Assembly (NCBI RefSeq): GCF_016741935.1
Contig: NZ_JAERRG010000001.1
Location: forward strand, 1,550,001 to 1,614,000
Reading direction: 5' to 3'
Source of the DNA: Streptomyces endocoffeicus
Lineage (GTDB): Bacteria; Actinomycetota; Actinomycetes; Streptomycetales; Streptomycetaceae
DNA length: 64,000 nt
Shown here: positions 20,110 to 26,948 of the stretch, piece after piece
How the letters are laid out: every line of letters starts with the position of its first letter
Numbering within the stretch: the first letter of the stretch is position 1
Notes under the pieces: generated by a model
Database searches by the model: none
The model's input: only the letters and a program-made list of their open reading frames with translations
What the model was told of the DNA's origin: nothing
Translations under genes and position numbers: made by a program

Positions 20110-21354
20110 TCACCATGCGACAGGCAGTGAGATCAGGCCACGCGCGCGGATCGTCGGCCGCCACCGGAGCCGCTCCCTCGGGACGTCCAGCCGCAGCCCC
20201 GGGAAACGGCGAAGCAGCGCGGCCAGAGCGGTTTCCATCTCCATTCGGGCCAGCGGCGCGCCGAGGCAGTAGTGGATGCCATGGCCGAGCGCAAGGTGAC
20301 CGGACCGGCCAAGATGTGGATTGAACTCGTCCGGATCCTTGAAGTGGGCCGGGTCACGGTGGGCCGAGGCCGCCGACAGCAGCACGGTCTCCCCGGCGGG
20401 GATGGTCGCACCGCCGATCTCGATGTCCTCCAGCGGGAAGCGGCGGATCCCCAGCGTCGCGGGCCCCTCGTAGCGCGCCAGCTCGTCGAAGGCGGCCGCG
20501 AGACCGCTCGGATCCTCGCGCAGCTCCTGGAGGACCGTGGGGTGGTCGAGCAGGGTGAGCACCGAATTGGCGATGAGATGGACGGTGTTCTCGTAGCCCG
20601 CGAGGAGGATGAGGAAGGCGAGCGAGGTCAGTTCGTCCTCGCTGAGCCTGCCGCCGCCGTCACCGTCGCCGCCGTCCCCGGCCTCGTCGTCACGGACCCG
20701 GATCAGATCCGAGAGCAGATCGTCCGCGGGCTCGGCGCGCTTCTTCGCGATCAGCTCGGTGTAGAAGCGCAGCATGCTGCCGACCGCTTCCTTCGCCGCG
20801 CCCGGCCGCGCCGGATCGGGGGTGATCAGGGCGTCGCTCCAGGCCCGGAAGTCGCGCCGGTCGCGCTGCGGGACGCCGAGCAGATCGCAGATGACGATGA
20901 TCGGCAACTGCCCGGCGTAGGCGGCCAGGAGGTCCGCGCGGCCGTCGGGCTCGATGGCGTCGAGCAGCTCGTCGGCGATCCGCCGGACCGGTTCGCGCAT
21001 CTTCTCCACGCGGCCGGGGGTGAACGCCTTGACCACCAGCCGGCGCACCCGGGTGTGGTCCGGGGGGTCCATGTTGAGCAGATTGGCGTCGAGGGCGGGC
21101 GGCAGGGAGAAGCCGCTGAAGTTGCCCGGCCCGGCGTGGCGCTTGTCCAGGGCGAGGCGCGGATCGGCGAACAGCCGCCGTACGTCCTCGTAACGGGTCA
21201 CCAGCCAGGCGGGGCGTCCGTCGGTGCCGGCGATCCGGTGGACCGGGCCGGCCTCGCGCAGCTTGGCCAGGGCCGGGTGGAGGTCCTCGATCAGCGGGGC
21301 GGTGTCAACGAGCTCCGGGCCGTCCGTTCCGGCGGCGTTCGCGGTGTTCTGCAT
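20110..21354 (-). CDS. Cytochrome P450
   Basis: A 414-residue soluble bacterial P450 of the CYP107-like type. The haem loop is LGHGIHYCLGAPLARME with the thiolate cysteine; the usual first Phe of the loop is replaced. The ExxR pair lies in FDELARYEGP. The I-helix reads LLAGYENT, where the common acid-alcohol Thr position is Asn, a variant seen in some actinobacterial P450s. NMDPPDHTRVRRLVVKAFT is a typical C-helix. It starts at the ATG at 21354 (MQNTANAAG). Substrate and redox partners are unknown; no ferredoxin is adjacent. It follows the HTH/ImmA/membrane-protein group in the same direction. Confidence 0.94.
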   Translation of the reverse strand: MQNTANAAGTDGPELVDTAPLIEDLHPALAKLREAGPVHRIAGTDGRPAWLVTRYEDVRRLFADPRLALDKRHAGPGNFSGFSLPPALDANLLNMDPPDHTRVRRLVVKAFTPGRVEKMREPVRRIADELLDAIEPDGRADLLAAYAGQLPIIVICDLLGVPQRDRRDFRAWSDALITPDPARPGAAKEAVGSMLRFYTELIAKKRAEPADDLLSDLIRVRDDEAGDGGDGDGGGRLSEDELTSLAFLILLAGYENTVHLIANSVLTLLDHPTVLQELREDPSGLAAAFDELARYEGPATLGIRRFPLEDIEIGGATIPAGETVLLSAASAHRDPAHFKDPDEFNPHLGRSGHLALGHGIHYCLGAPLARMEMETALAALLRRFPGLRLDVPRERLRWRPTIRARGLISLPVAW

Positions 21355-21386
21355 GGATCCCGACTCTAGGCCGTGGCGTCCGCGGT

Positions 21387-21421
21387 GCCTGGACGGGTGG
21401 GCCATTCCAGCCCGTCCAGGC
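21387..21421. repeat. Inverted repeat 33 bp upstream of the P450 start
   Basis: Perfect 11-bp arms GCCTGGACGGG (21387-21397) and CCCGTCCAGGC (21411-21421) with a 13-nt loop. It lies within the leader of the P450 gene, so it could be an operator or an mRNA hairpin. Confidence 0.5.
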
Positions 21422-21456
21422 GATGTGCACGCCGATGGTGAAATGTGGTGGCCGGG

Positions 21457-21492
21457 AGGCGGCGCCGGGGCTGAATCTCCCCGGCGCCGCCT
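21457..21492 (-). terminator. Strong hairpin after the membrane-protein gene
   Basis: A perfect 14-bp stem with an 8-nt loop: arms AGGCGGCGCCGGGG (21457-21470) and its complement (21479-21492). It lies 57 bp past the stop at 21549. There is no T-tract, which is usual for Streptomyces terminators. It would separate the HTH-ImmA-membrane transcript from the P450. Confidence 0.65.
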
Positions 21493-21548
21493 GTGCCACG
21501 GGCGGCCCCGACCCCCGTCCAGGGCCACCTCGTCTGTGATCCCCCCGT

Positions 21549-22742
21549 TCACCGCCGCCGGGCGGCGGTCTCCTCTCTCAGTTCCGCGAGTACCTCGTCC
21601 ACCAGCGGCAGGTGGTAGACGTCGGCGACGCGGGCCAGATGCTCGTGCTCCGCCACCAGTTCGGCCCCTGTCGTCACCACCACGCTGTCCGCCGCGGACT
21701 CCGGCACATGTCCGTTTGCTTGATTCAGCAAACCGCGTCTGAGCGCCGCTGCTTCCACTACGGCAGCAAGTTGCCAATCGCCGAGTCGCGCCGCGCCGCC
21801 CTTGACATGCGCAATCTCCAGCACGCGGGCCTCCACATGACGCCGTACGCCGCGCTGGACATCCCGGATCTCCGCCATCTGGCGGTTGGCCCGCCACTCC
21901 AGATCCGCGAACGGCCACCAGCCGGTCCAGCGGGACTGCCCCATGGACACCTCGGGGGCCTGCTCGGTGACCTCCCGCCACAGCGGCCGCAGCCTCCGGA
22001 AGCGGCGCCACGCGGAGGCCCTCGGGCCCACCGCGGGGATGGCGAAACCGGCCAGCACCAGGAGCGCCGCGACCGAGGCGGTCAGCGGGGCCACTCCGTT
22101 GGAGAGCCAGTACAGCTCATGGCCCGCCCAGGAGAAGACGAAACCGATCAGCTTGCAGGCGCAGTACGCCAGTCCCAGCCAGCATCCGGCGGCCAGCACC
22201 CGCAGCCCCCGGGCCAGCCATGAGCCTCGCAGGCTGGCGGCATAGCGCGGGCACAGGATGCCGAGCCCCGCCAGACCGGCTCCGAAAATGGCCAGATACA
22301 GCACCAGGAAGAGGACCACTCCGGGGGCGTCGGCGTAGGCGGTGCTGAAGTCGCGGGGGTGCTCCACGGCGTCCGGGCGGCCCACCGCGAAGCCGACGAC
22401 GGCCACCGTCCACGCCACGGCCACGGCGGCGACCACCGCGCGGGGCGGCACCGCGGAGCCCGTCCAGCGCAGCAGCAGCACCAGGGCGCCGGTGGCGAAC
22501 ACCACGACGGAGGAGTAGAGGAAGACCATGGCGAGATTGGCGACGCCCACCAGCCCGTCGAACCAGCGGTAGACGCTGGGCGCGGAGAGCAGGAACACAT
22601 TGGCCACGGCCGCGGTCATCACACACGCCAGGCCGAGATCGGCGTTGGCGCGGTCGCGGAACCAGGCGCGGGCCTTGTAACCGGCCATCGTCCAGGCGGC
22701 GGCGCCGAAGCACAGATAGACGAGGTCAAACACCGGTGTCAC
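21549..22742 (-). CDS. Multi-pass membrane protein, MAB_1171c/DUF6545-like
   Basis: About 397 residues. Seven hydrophobic segments fill residues 1-280 (for example VFLYSSVVVFATGALVLLL, APGVVLFLVLYLAIFGAGL), followed by a cytoplasmic-looking C-terminal domain (RLRPLWREVTEQ...AADSVVVTTGAELVAEHEHL). This architecture and its pairing with an HTH/ImmA gene match the DUF6545 'MAB_1171c putative transporter' group, whose function is unknown; it could equally be a sensor. GTG at 22742 is chosen (17-bp overlap with the ImmA gene); an ATG at 22766 is an alternative. Confidence 0.8.
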   Translation of the reverse strand: MTPVFDLVYLCFGAAAWTMAGYKARAWFRDRANADLGLACVMTAAVANVFLLSAPSVYRWFDGLVGVANLAMVFLYSSVVVFATGALVLLLRWTGSAVPPRAVVAAVAVAWTVAVVGFAVGRPDAVEHPRDFSTAYADAPGVVLFLVLYLAIFGAGLAGLGILCPRYAASLRGSWLARGLRVLAAGCWLGLAYCACKLIGFVFSWAGHELYWLSNGVAPLTASVAALLVLAGFAIPAVGPRASAWRRFRRLRPLWREVTEQAPEVSMGQSRWTGWWPFADLEWRANRQMAEIRDVQRGVRRHVEARVLEIAHVKGGAARLGDWQLAAVVEAAALRRGLLNQANGHVPESAADSVVVTTGAELVAEHEHLARVADVYHLPLVDEVLAELREETAARRR

Positions 22743-23322
22743 CGCCCGGTTCACCGCGTACGCCATCGGTACGGACGACCCCGTCGGTGCGCACATGGCG
22801 CAGCGCCGGGCCCAGCGCCGCGGCGAGTTCGGCCGCCCGGCCCTCGAGCGGCAGCCCGTGGTCCGGCGAGGTCGGCACCACACGCTCCATCAGGAGGGTG
22901 CCCAGCACCTCGGTCTCGCGCTCGGTGAGGTTGTCGTAGCAGTGGTGGCGGGCGAAGTCCGGGGTCATCCCCAGCCTGCGCATCGCGGTGGTCACATCGA
23001 CCGACGGCGTCCACATCCGCAGCGCGTCCTCGGTGACCGCCGGGTCCTGCTCGTGCCCGAGCAGCAGATGGCCGATTTCATGCAGCACGATATGGATCTG
23101 GTGCCAGGGGGACGTCCTGAGCTCGTAGAAGATCCAGTAGTCCTCGTCGGTGGAGGCGGTCATGCCCGAGACCACACCGCCCAGGCTCATCGGCACCAGG
23201 TGGACGGGGCGTCCGACGCGGCGGGCCACGAGGTCGCACAGACCGGGCAGGTCGGTCGAGGCGGGCAGCCCGAGCTCCTTGATGAGCTGCTTGCACCGCC
23301 GCCGTATCCGGCCCACTCGCAT
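22726..23322 (-). CDS. ImmA/IrrE-type metallopeptidase (DUF955-like)
   Basis: About 198 residues. The zinc-binding HEIGH motif is at residues 81-85 in IHIVLHEIGHLLLGHE. Proteins of this family cleave or sense HTH repressors in phage-like and stress regulation. Here it directly follows an HTH gene, so that regulator is the likely partner. ATG at 23322 (MRVGRIRRRCKQL) fits the family N-terminus and follows a GAGGG motif; an ATG at 23388 would overlap the HTH gene by 14 bp. The C-terminus contains a short duplicated VRTDGV. Confidence 0.85.
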   Translation of the reverse strand: MRVGRIRRRCKQLIKELGLPASTDLPGLCDLVARRVGRPVHLVPMSLGGVVSGMTASTDEDYWIFYELRTSPWHQIHIVLHEIGHLLLGHEQDPAVTEDALRMWTPSVDVTTAMRRLGMTPDFARHHCYDNLTERETEVLGTLLMERVVPTSPDHGLPLEGRAAELAAALGPALRHVRTDGVVRTDGVRGEPGGDTGV

Positions 23323-23374
23323 GCCTGTACCACCCTCGTTTCCGGTCCGCCGCCAGGAGGAGAAGAGTTCCGGG

Positions 23375-23902
23375 TCATCGACGGCCATTCGTCGCCCCGC
23401 CGTCCGGACCGCCCGAACCGTCCGCCTCTCCGGCGCCGTTCGTCCCGGGCGGCTCGGGCGGAAGGTTCATCTGCTGCCGGAACTGGGAGATGATCGTGGT
23501 GAGACTGTCCTGGACCTCTGGCGGGAGGCCCACGGAGCGCAGCGCGATGCTGCGGACCCGCTTGTCGCGCATGGCGACGAGGAACCGTACCTCCTCCTCG
23601 ACCCGCTCCGCCTGCGAAGGCGACAGATCGCCCAGCAGATAACCGACGGGCACGGCGAAGAACTTGGCGAGCCCCCGCAGCACATCCGGACTGGGGTTGG
23701 TGCGCCTGCCGTTGCGCAGCATCGACAGATACTGCTCGGTCAAACTCACCCCGCCGTACTCCTCGCCGCCGCTGATCTCCTCGGCGACATACGCGTTGGT
23801 GTACGGCGCGCCCGGCGGGTGCATGGTGGTGAACAGGTAGTTGAGCCGGTCCGCCAGCGGGCTGCCGGCCGCGTCCGGTGACCCGTCTCCACCCGCTGCC
23901 AT
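23375..23902 (-). CDS. HTH (XRE-like) transcriptional regulator
   Basis: About 175 residues. Residues 15-95 form an HTH region (ADRLNYLFTTM...LTEQYLSMLRNGRRTNPSPDVL...LAKFFAVPVGYLLGD) with the recognition pattern of XRE-type repressors found upstream of ImmA genes in Streptomyces. The C-terminal part is helical and acidic, ending in a Gly/Asn-rich tail. The ATG at 23902 follows a GAGGGGGC site. A palindrome about 140 bp upstream may be its operator. Confidence 0.82.
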   Translation of the reverse strand: MAAGGDGSPDAAGSPLADRLNYLFTTMHPPGAPYTNAYVAEEISGGEEYGGVSLTEQYLSMLRNGRRTNPSPDVLRGLAKFFAVPVGYLLGDLSPSQAERVEEEVRFLVAMRDKRVRSIALRSVGLPPEVQDSLTTIISQFRQQMNLPPEPPGTNGAGEADGSGGPDGGATNGRR

Positions 23903-24040
23903 CTGCGCCCCCTCACGGCTGCTCCCGGGCTCGCACGCCCTCACGGTTGGTTAAGGCGAACGACGCCGCGCGATGCATCCTGCCATGTGCCTCGCGGGGC
24001 ACACCAGCCCGGTGCCGCATCACGGGGGTGGAGGACTTAA

Positions 24041-24054
24041 CTACCAGTTGGTAG
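24041..24054. promoter_or_regulatory. CTACCA-GT-TGGTAG palindrome upstream of the HTH gene
   Basis: Perfect 6-bp arms separated by two bases, set in a locally AT-richer stretch (TTAA just outside). It lies in the 280-bp gap between the small peptide gene and the HTH gene. The shape suits a dimeric repressor such as the adjacent HTH protein. The rest of the gap holds no gene I can support. Confidence 0.45.
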
Positions 24055-24182
24055 CTGAGCCAGAAGGGTGATCCGTCAGGCGAGGGAGGCGACCGGTCGA
24101 CGGCCGGGATGTCCGCTTGCTGCCAGCGGCCGCGGCCGGGGGACCGGTGTCCTCCCTCGCTCTCAGCGCACGCACCGGGCCA

Positions 24183-24353
24183 TCAGTCCACGCTCTGGAG
24201 GATGTGCGGCTCGGCGAGGTCGTCCTCATAACCGGCGAGTCGGATCGGCGCGGAACGCGCCCATACCTCCAGACTGCCCACCTCGGCTGCCTGCACGAAC
24301 CTCCCGCTGTTATCGGCGCGCGCGTCGTCGCTCTGTGTTTGTTCGGGGGTCAC
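24183..24353 (-). CDS. 56-residue peptide, possible secreted-signal or RiPP-like precursor
   Basis: A short minus-strand gene: GTG at 24353, seven-base GAGGGAG site with six-base spacing, stop at 24183. The N-terminal 18 residues are polar (TPEQTQSDDARADNSG). The rest is a strongly patterned core, GSLEVWARSAPIRLAGYEDD then LAEPHILQSVD. The split into a polar leader and a dense, motif-like tail resembles peptide precursors, but no cysteine-rich core or dedicated modifying enzyme is recognisable nearby. Codon third positions are GC-rich in the tail, supporting real coding. It lies between the flavin monooxygenase and the HTH/ImmA group, same strand as both. Confidence 0.68.
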   Translation of the reverse strand: MTPEQTQSDDARADNSGRFVQAAEVGSLEVWARSAPIRLAGYEDDLAEPHILQSVD

Positions 24354-24534
24354 CGCACACTCCCTCGTGTCGGCTGAACCGGATCTGTCGTCAGGTTAAC
24401 CAGCGCTTGAACGCTTCGCGCGTCGATTCTCAGGGAGTGGACAACAAGCCGCCGCCGGGACCGCGTTCCGCGCCCGGTGGCCGCGCGGAGCCATCCGTGA
24501 TGAGCTGGTACGTACGAGACCCACCGAACACGTC

Positions 24535-25992
24535 TCACTTGGTGGACAGCGCGGTATCCCAGGCGACATGGCCGTCGGGGCGCACCAGGACCGTCCGCCG
24601 CCCCGCCCAGCCGTCATGGGTGGTGGTCGGGCGCGCGGTCACGGCCCGTATCCGGTCCGGACTCCCGGCGAGCGCGTCGGCGGTGGCACGGGCGTCGCCC
24701 GGGTCACGCCCCGTATCGCCGTCCGCGCCGAGGTGGAGCAGCACGAAGCGCCCGTCGGCCAGCAGCGGATACAGGCTGGGCTCGGGCGCCCCGTCCAGCC
24801 CGAGGTCGGGGGCCCGGGTGCCGGTGAGCCGGTCGGGCGCCCCGTCCGCCGGGTAGGCCACGTCCAGCGCCGAGAGCTCCCCGGCGAACCGCCGGTTCAC
24901 CGCCGGATGGGCCAGGAGCCGGCCGAACACCGAGCGCAGGGCCTGTACGTCGGGCGTGTGCGTGGCGCCGAGCACGGTCTGGGCCTGGGTGTTCTCCAGC
25001 AGCGCGGCCCCCACGGGGTGGCGCTCGGCGTGGTAGGTGTCCAGCAGCCCGTCGGGCGCGCGGCCCTGGCACACCGCGGCCAGCTTCCAGCCGAGGTTGA
25101 AGGCGTCCTGGAGCCCCACATTGAGGCCCTGGCCGCCCATGGGCATGTGCATATGCGCCGCGTCCCCGGCGAGCAGGACGCGGCCGTCGCGGTAGCGGGC
25201 GGCCTGCCGGGCGGCGTTGCCGAACCGGGACAGCCAGCGGGGTGCCCGCATCCCGAAGTCCGTGCCCGCGACCTGGCGCACATAGCCGCGCAGCTCCTCG
25301 AAGGTGAGCGGCCGGTCGGCGGGGACGGTGAGGGACTCCCTGGTGGAGCCCGCGATGCGGTGGTGCCCGTCGGCCAGCGGGACGATCAGGAAGCCCCCGT
25401 ACTCGTTGTCGACCGAGGGGACCGACGGCGGCGCGTCGAGCACCACATCGCCCAGGAAACCGGTGGTCGTGGCCCCGGTGCCGGGGAAGTCGATCCCGGC
25501 GGAGGTCCGTACGGCGCTCCCGGCCCCGTCACAGCCCATCATCCACGCCGCGCGCAGGGTGTACGTCCCGTCGGGGCCCGCCACGTCCACCTCGGCGCCG
25601 TCCGCGTCCTGGCGCACCTCCAGCGCCCGGTGCCGCCGGCGGATCTCCCCGCCGAGCGCCCGCAGCCGCTCCTCCAGCAGCTGCTCGGTGCGGAGCTGCG
25701 GCAGTACCAGCGTGTACGGGAACCGGGTGTCCAGCACGGAGAAGTCCAGCCGGACCGGCAGCCCGCCGTAGTGCCCGGTGGGCACGGGCACGCCCTCGCG
25801 GACGAACGGCCCGGCGATGCCGCGCATCGCCAGCACCTCCAGGCTGCGCGGATGCAGGGTCAGCGCCTTGGAGTGCGGGCTGCGGGCGGCCGCGCGTTCG
25901 ATCACGGTGACGTCCACGCCCACCAGCCGCAGCTCGGCCGCGAGCAGCAGCCCCACGGGTCCGGCCCCCACCACGACGACGTCGGTCACCAC
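24535..25992 (-). CDS. FAD-dependent aromatic hydroxylase-type monooxygenase
   Basis: A 485-residue class A flavoprotein monooxygenase. The FAD-binding VVVGAGPVGLLLAAELRL is at the N-terminus, the DG motif is in MMGCDGAGSAVRTSAG, and GDAAHMHMPMGGQGLNVGLQ is the ribityl/phosphate motif. A thioredoxin-like C-terminal domain follows. Relatives hydroxylate phenols, polyketides or rifamycins; resistance to an aromatic drug is plausible because the gene is divergent from a TetR regulator with two operators. The substrate cannot be told. Two adjacent GTG codons at 25992 and 25989 are possible starts. Confidence 0.92.
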   Translation of the reverse strand: MVTDVVVVGAGPVGLLLAAELRLVGVDVTVIERAAARSPHSKALTLHPRSLEVLAMRGIAGPFVREGVPVPTGHYGGLPVRLDFSVLDTRFPYTLVLPQLRTEQLLEERLRALGGEIRRRHRALEVRQDADGAEVDVAGPDGTYTLRAAWMMGCDGAGSAVRTSAGIDFPGTGATTTGFLGDVVLDAPPSVPSVDNEYGGFLIVPLADGHHRIAGSTRESLTVPADRPLTFEELRGYVRQVAGTDFGMRAPRWLSRFGNAARQAARYRDGRVLLAGDAAHMHMPMGGQGLNVGLQDAFNLGWKLAAVCQGRAPDGLLDTYHAERHPVGAALLENTQAQTVLGATHTPDVQALRSVFGRLLAHPAVNRRFAGELSALDVAYPADGAPDRLTGTRAPDLGLDGAPEPSLYPLLADGRFVLLHLGADGDTGRDPGDARATADALAGSPDRIRAVTARPTTTHDGWAGRRTVLVRPDGHVAWDTALSTK

Positions 25993-26026
25993 ACCATCTC
26001 CCTCGCTCTGTTCCGATCCCGGCCTC

Positions 26027-26041
26027 TTGATCCAGGATCAA
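26027..26041. promoter_or_regulatory. TetR operator copy 1
   Basis: A 15-bp palindrome TTGATCCAGGATCAA between the monooxygenase and the tetR gene. It matches the second copy except for the central base. Centre-to-centre distance to copy 2 is 34 bp. Confidence 0.85.
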
Positions 26042-26060
26042 TGATCTGGCCCCAGTAGAC

Positions 26061-26075
26061 TTGATCCCGGATCAA
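26061..26075. promoter_or_regulatory. TetR operator copy 2
   Basis: A 15-bp palindrome TTGATCCCGGATCAA, 27 bp before the tetR ATG. A TAGACT -10-like hexamer (26056-26061) abuts it, so binding would repress tetR itself as well as the divergent monooxygenase. Confidence 0.85.
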
Positions 26076-26101
26076 GACGCAAGCGGAGGGAGAGCGACGG
26101 C

Positions 26102-26698
26102 ATGGGCCTGGACCGCACGGCCGTGGTGACGGCGGCACTGGAACTGCTCGACGAGGCGGGGCTGGACAAGCTCACGATGCGCAAGGTCGCCGAGCGGCTG
26201 GGCGTGCAGCTCAACACCGTCTACTGGCACGCCTCCAGCAAGCCCCGGCTGCTGGAGCTGATGGCCGACGCGATGCTCGAGGGATGCGCCGACGCGCCGC
26301 TCCCGGAGCCCTGGGACGAACGGGCGCGGACGCTCGCCCACCGCTATCGCGCCGCACTGCTCTCCCGCCGCGACGGCGCCCGGGTCGTGGCCGGGACATA
26401 TATCGCCGAGGAGCACACCCTGCGCTTCGCGGACGCCATGACGGGGGCGTTCCTCAGCGGTGGCCACGGCCCCGCCGAAGCGGGCTGGCGGACCTGGTCG
26501 CTGGTGTACTTCACGCTCGGCCTGGCCCAGGAGGAGCAGGCCGCCCAGGGCATCGGCGGCATGGAGCCGCTGCGGCGGGCGGTCACCGCCGAGCGCTTCC
26601 CCTCCCTCGCCGCGGTCACCGAACACTTCGGTGACTTCGAGCACCGCTTCCGGCACGGCGTCGGGCTGATCGTCAGGGGACGGGAAGCGAGCGGGTAA
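26102..26698 (+). CDS. TetR/AcrR-family regulator with TetR-type C-terminus
   Basis: A 198-residue repressor. The HTH lies at about residues 22-45 (LTMRKVAERLGVQLNTVYWHA). The C-terminal ligand-binding domain (about 75-190) resembles that of tetracycline-type TetR proteins. It is divergent from the flavin monooxygenase with two identical-type palindromes between, so it probably represses both genes until a small aromatic ligand, perhaps the monooxygenase substrate, binds. Confidence 0.93.
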   Translation: MGLDRTAVVTAALELLDEAGLDKLTMRKVAERLGVQLNTVYWHASSKPRLLELMADAMLEGCADAPLPEPWDERARTLAHRYRAALLSRRDGARVVAGTYIAEEHTLRFADAMTGAFLSGGHGPAEAGWRTWSLVYFTLGLAQEEQAAQGIGGMEPLRRAVTAERFPSLAAVTEHFGDFEHRFRHGVGLIVRGREASG

Positions 26699-26801
26699 CC
26701 CGCCCGCTTCCGGGCCAGGAGATCCGAGGTCTTGCCGCGCCTGCCCTGGTGCGGGCGCCATTTCCGGCTGCCATCCCCACCGTCCATCCGATGTTTATGA
26801 C

Positions 26802-26853
26802 GCCCGAGGGGTTCCGGTTCCGCCATGGGGCCTGCATCATGCCCGAGGGGTTC
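26802..26853. repeat. Two GCCCGAGGGGTTC direct repeats upstream of the GH95-like gene
   Basis: Copies at 26802-26814 and 26841-26853 lie 39 bp apart in the 250-bp gap between tetR and the GH95-like gene. They could be regulator half-sites for the glycosidase; nothing else is recognisable in the gap. Confidence 0.35.
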
Positions 26854-26948
26854 AGATCGAGGAACCTCAGGCATGTACGTGACCGCCGCCGCGCCCCGCC
26901 GCCCCCGCCGAAGAACGCCCGCACCCCGGTTCACACCCCTGGAGCGTC

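Noticed and set aside
24117..24377. 86-codon plus-strand frame over the small peptide gene
   Set aside because: The minus-strand peptide has a strong ribosome binding site and patterned sequence; the plus-strand frame has neither.
20110..25992. Secondary-metabolite cluster around the P450 and flavin monooxygenase
   Set aside because: No polyketide, peptide-synthetase or terpene core enzyme is present, and the two oxygenases appear to be under separate control.
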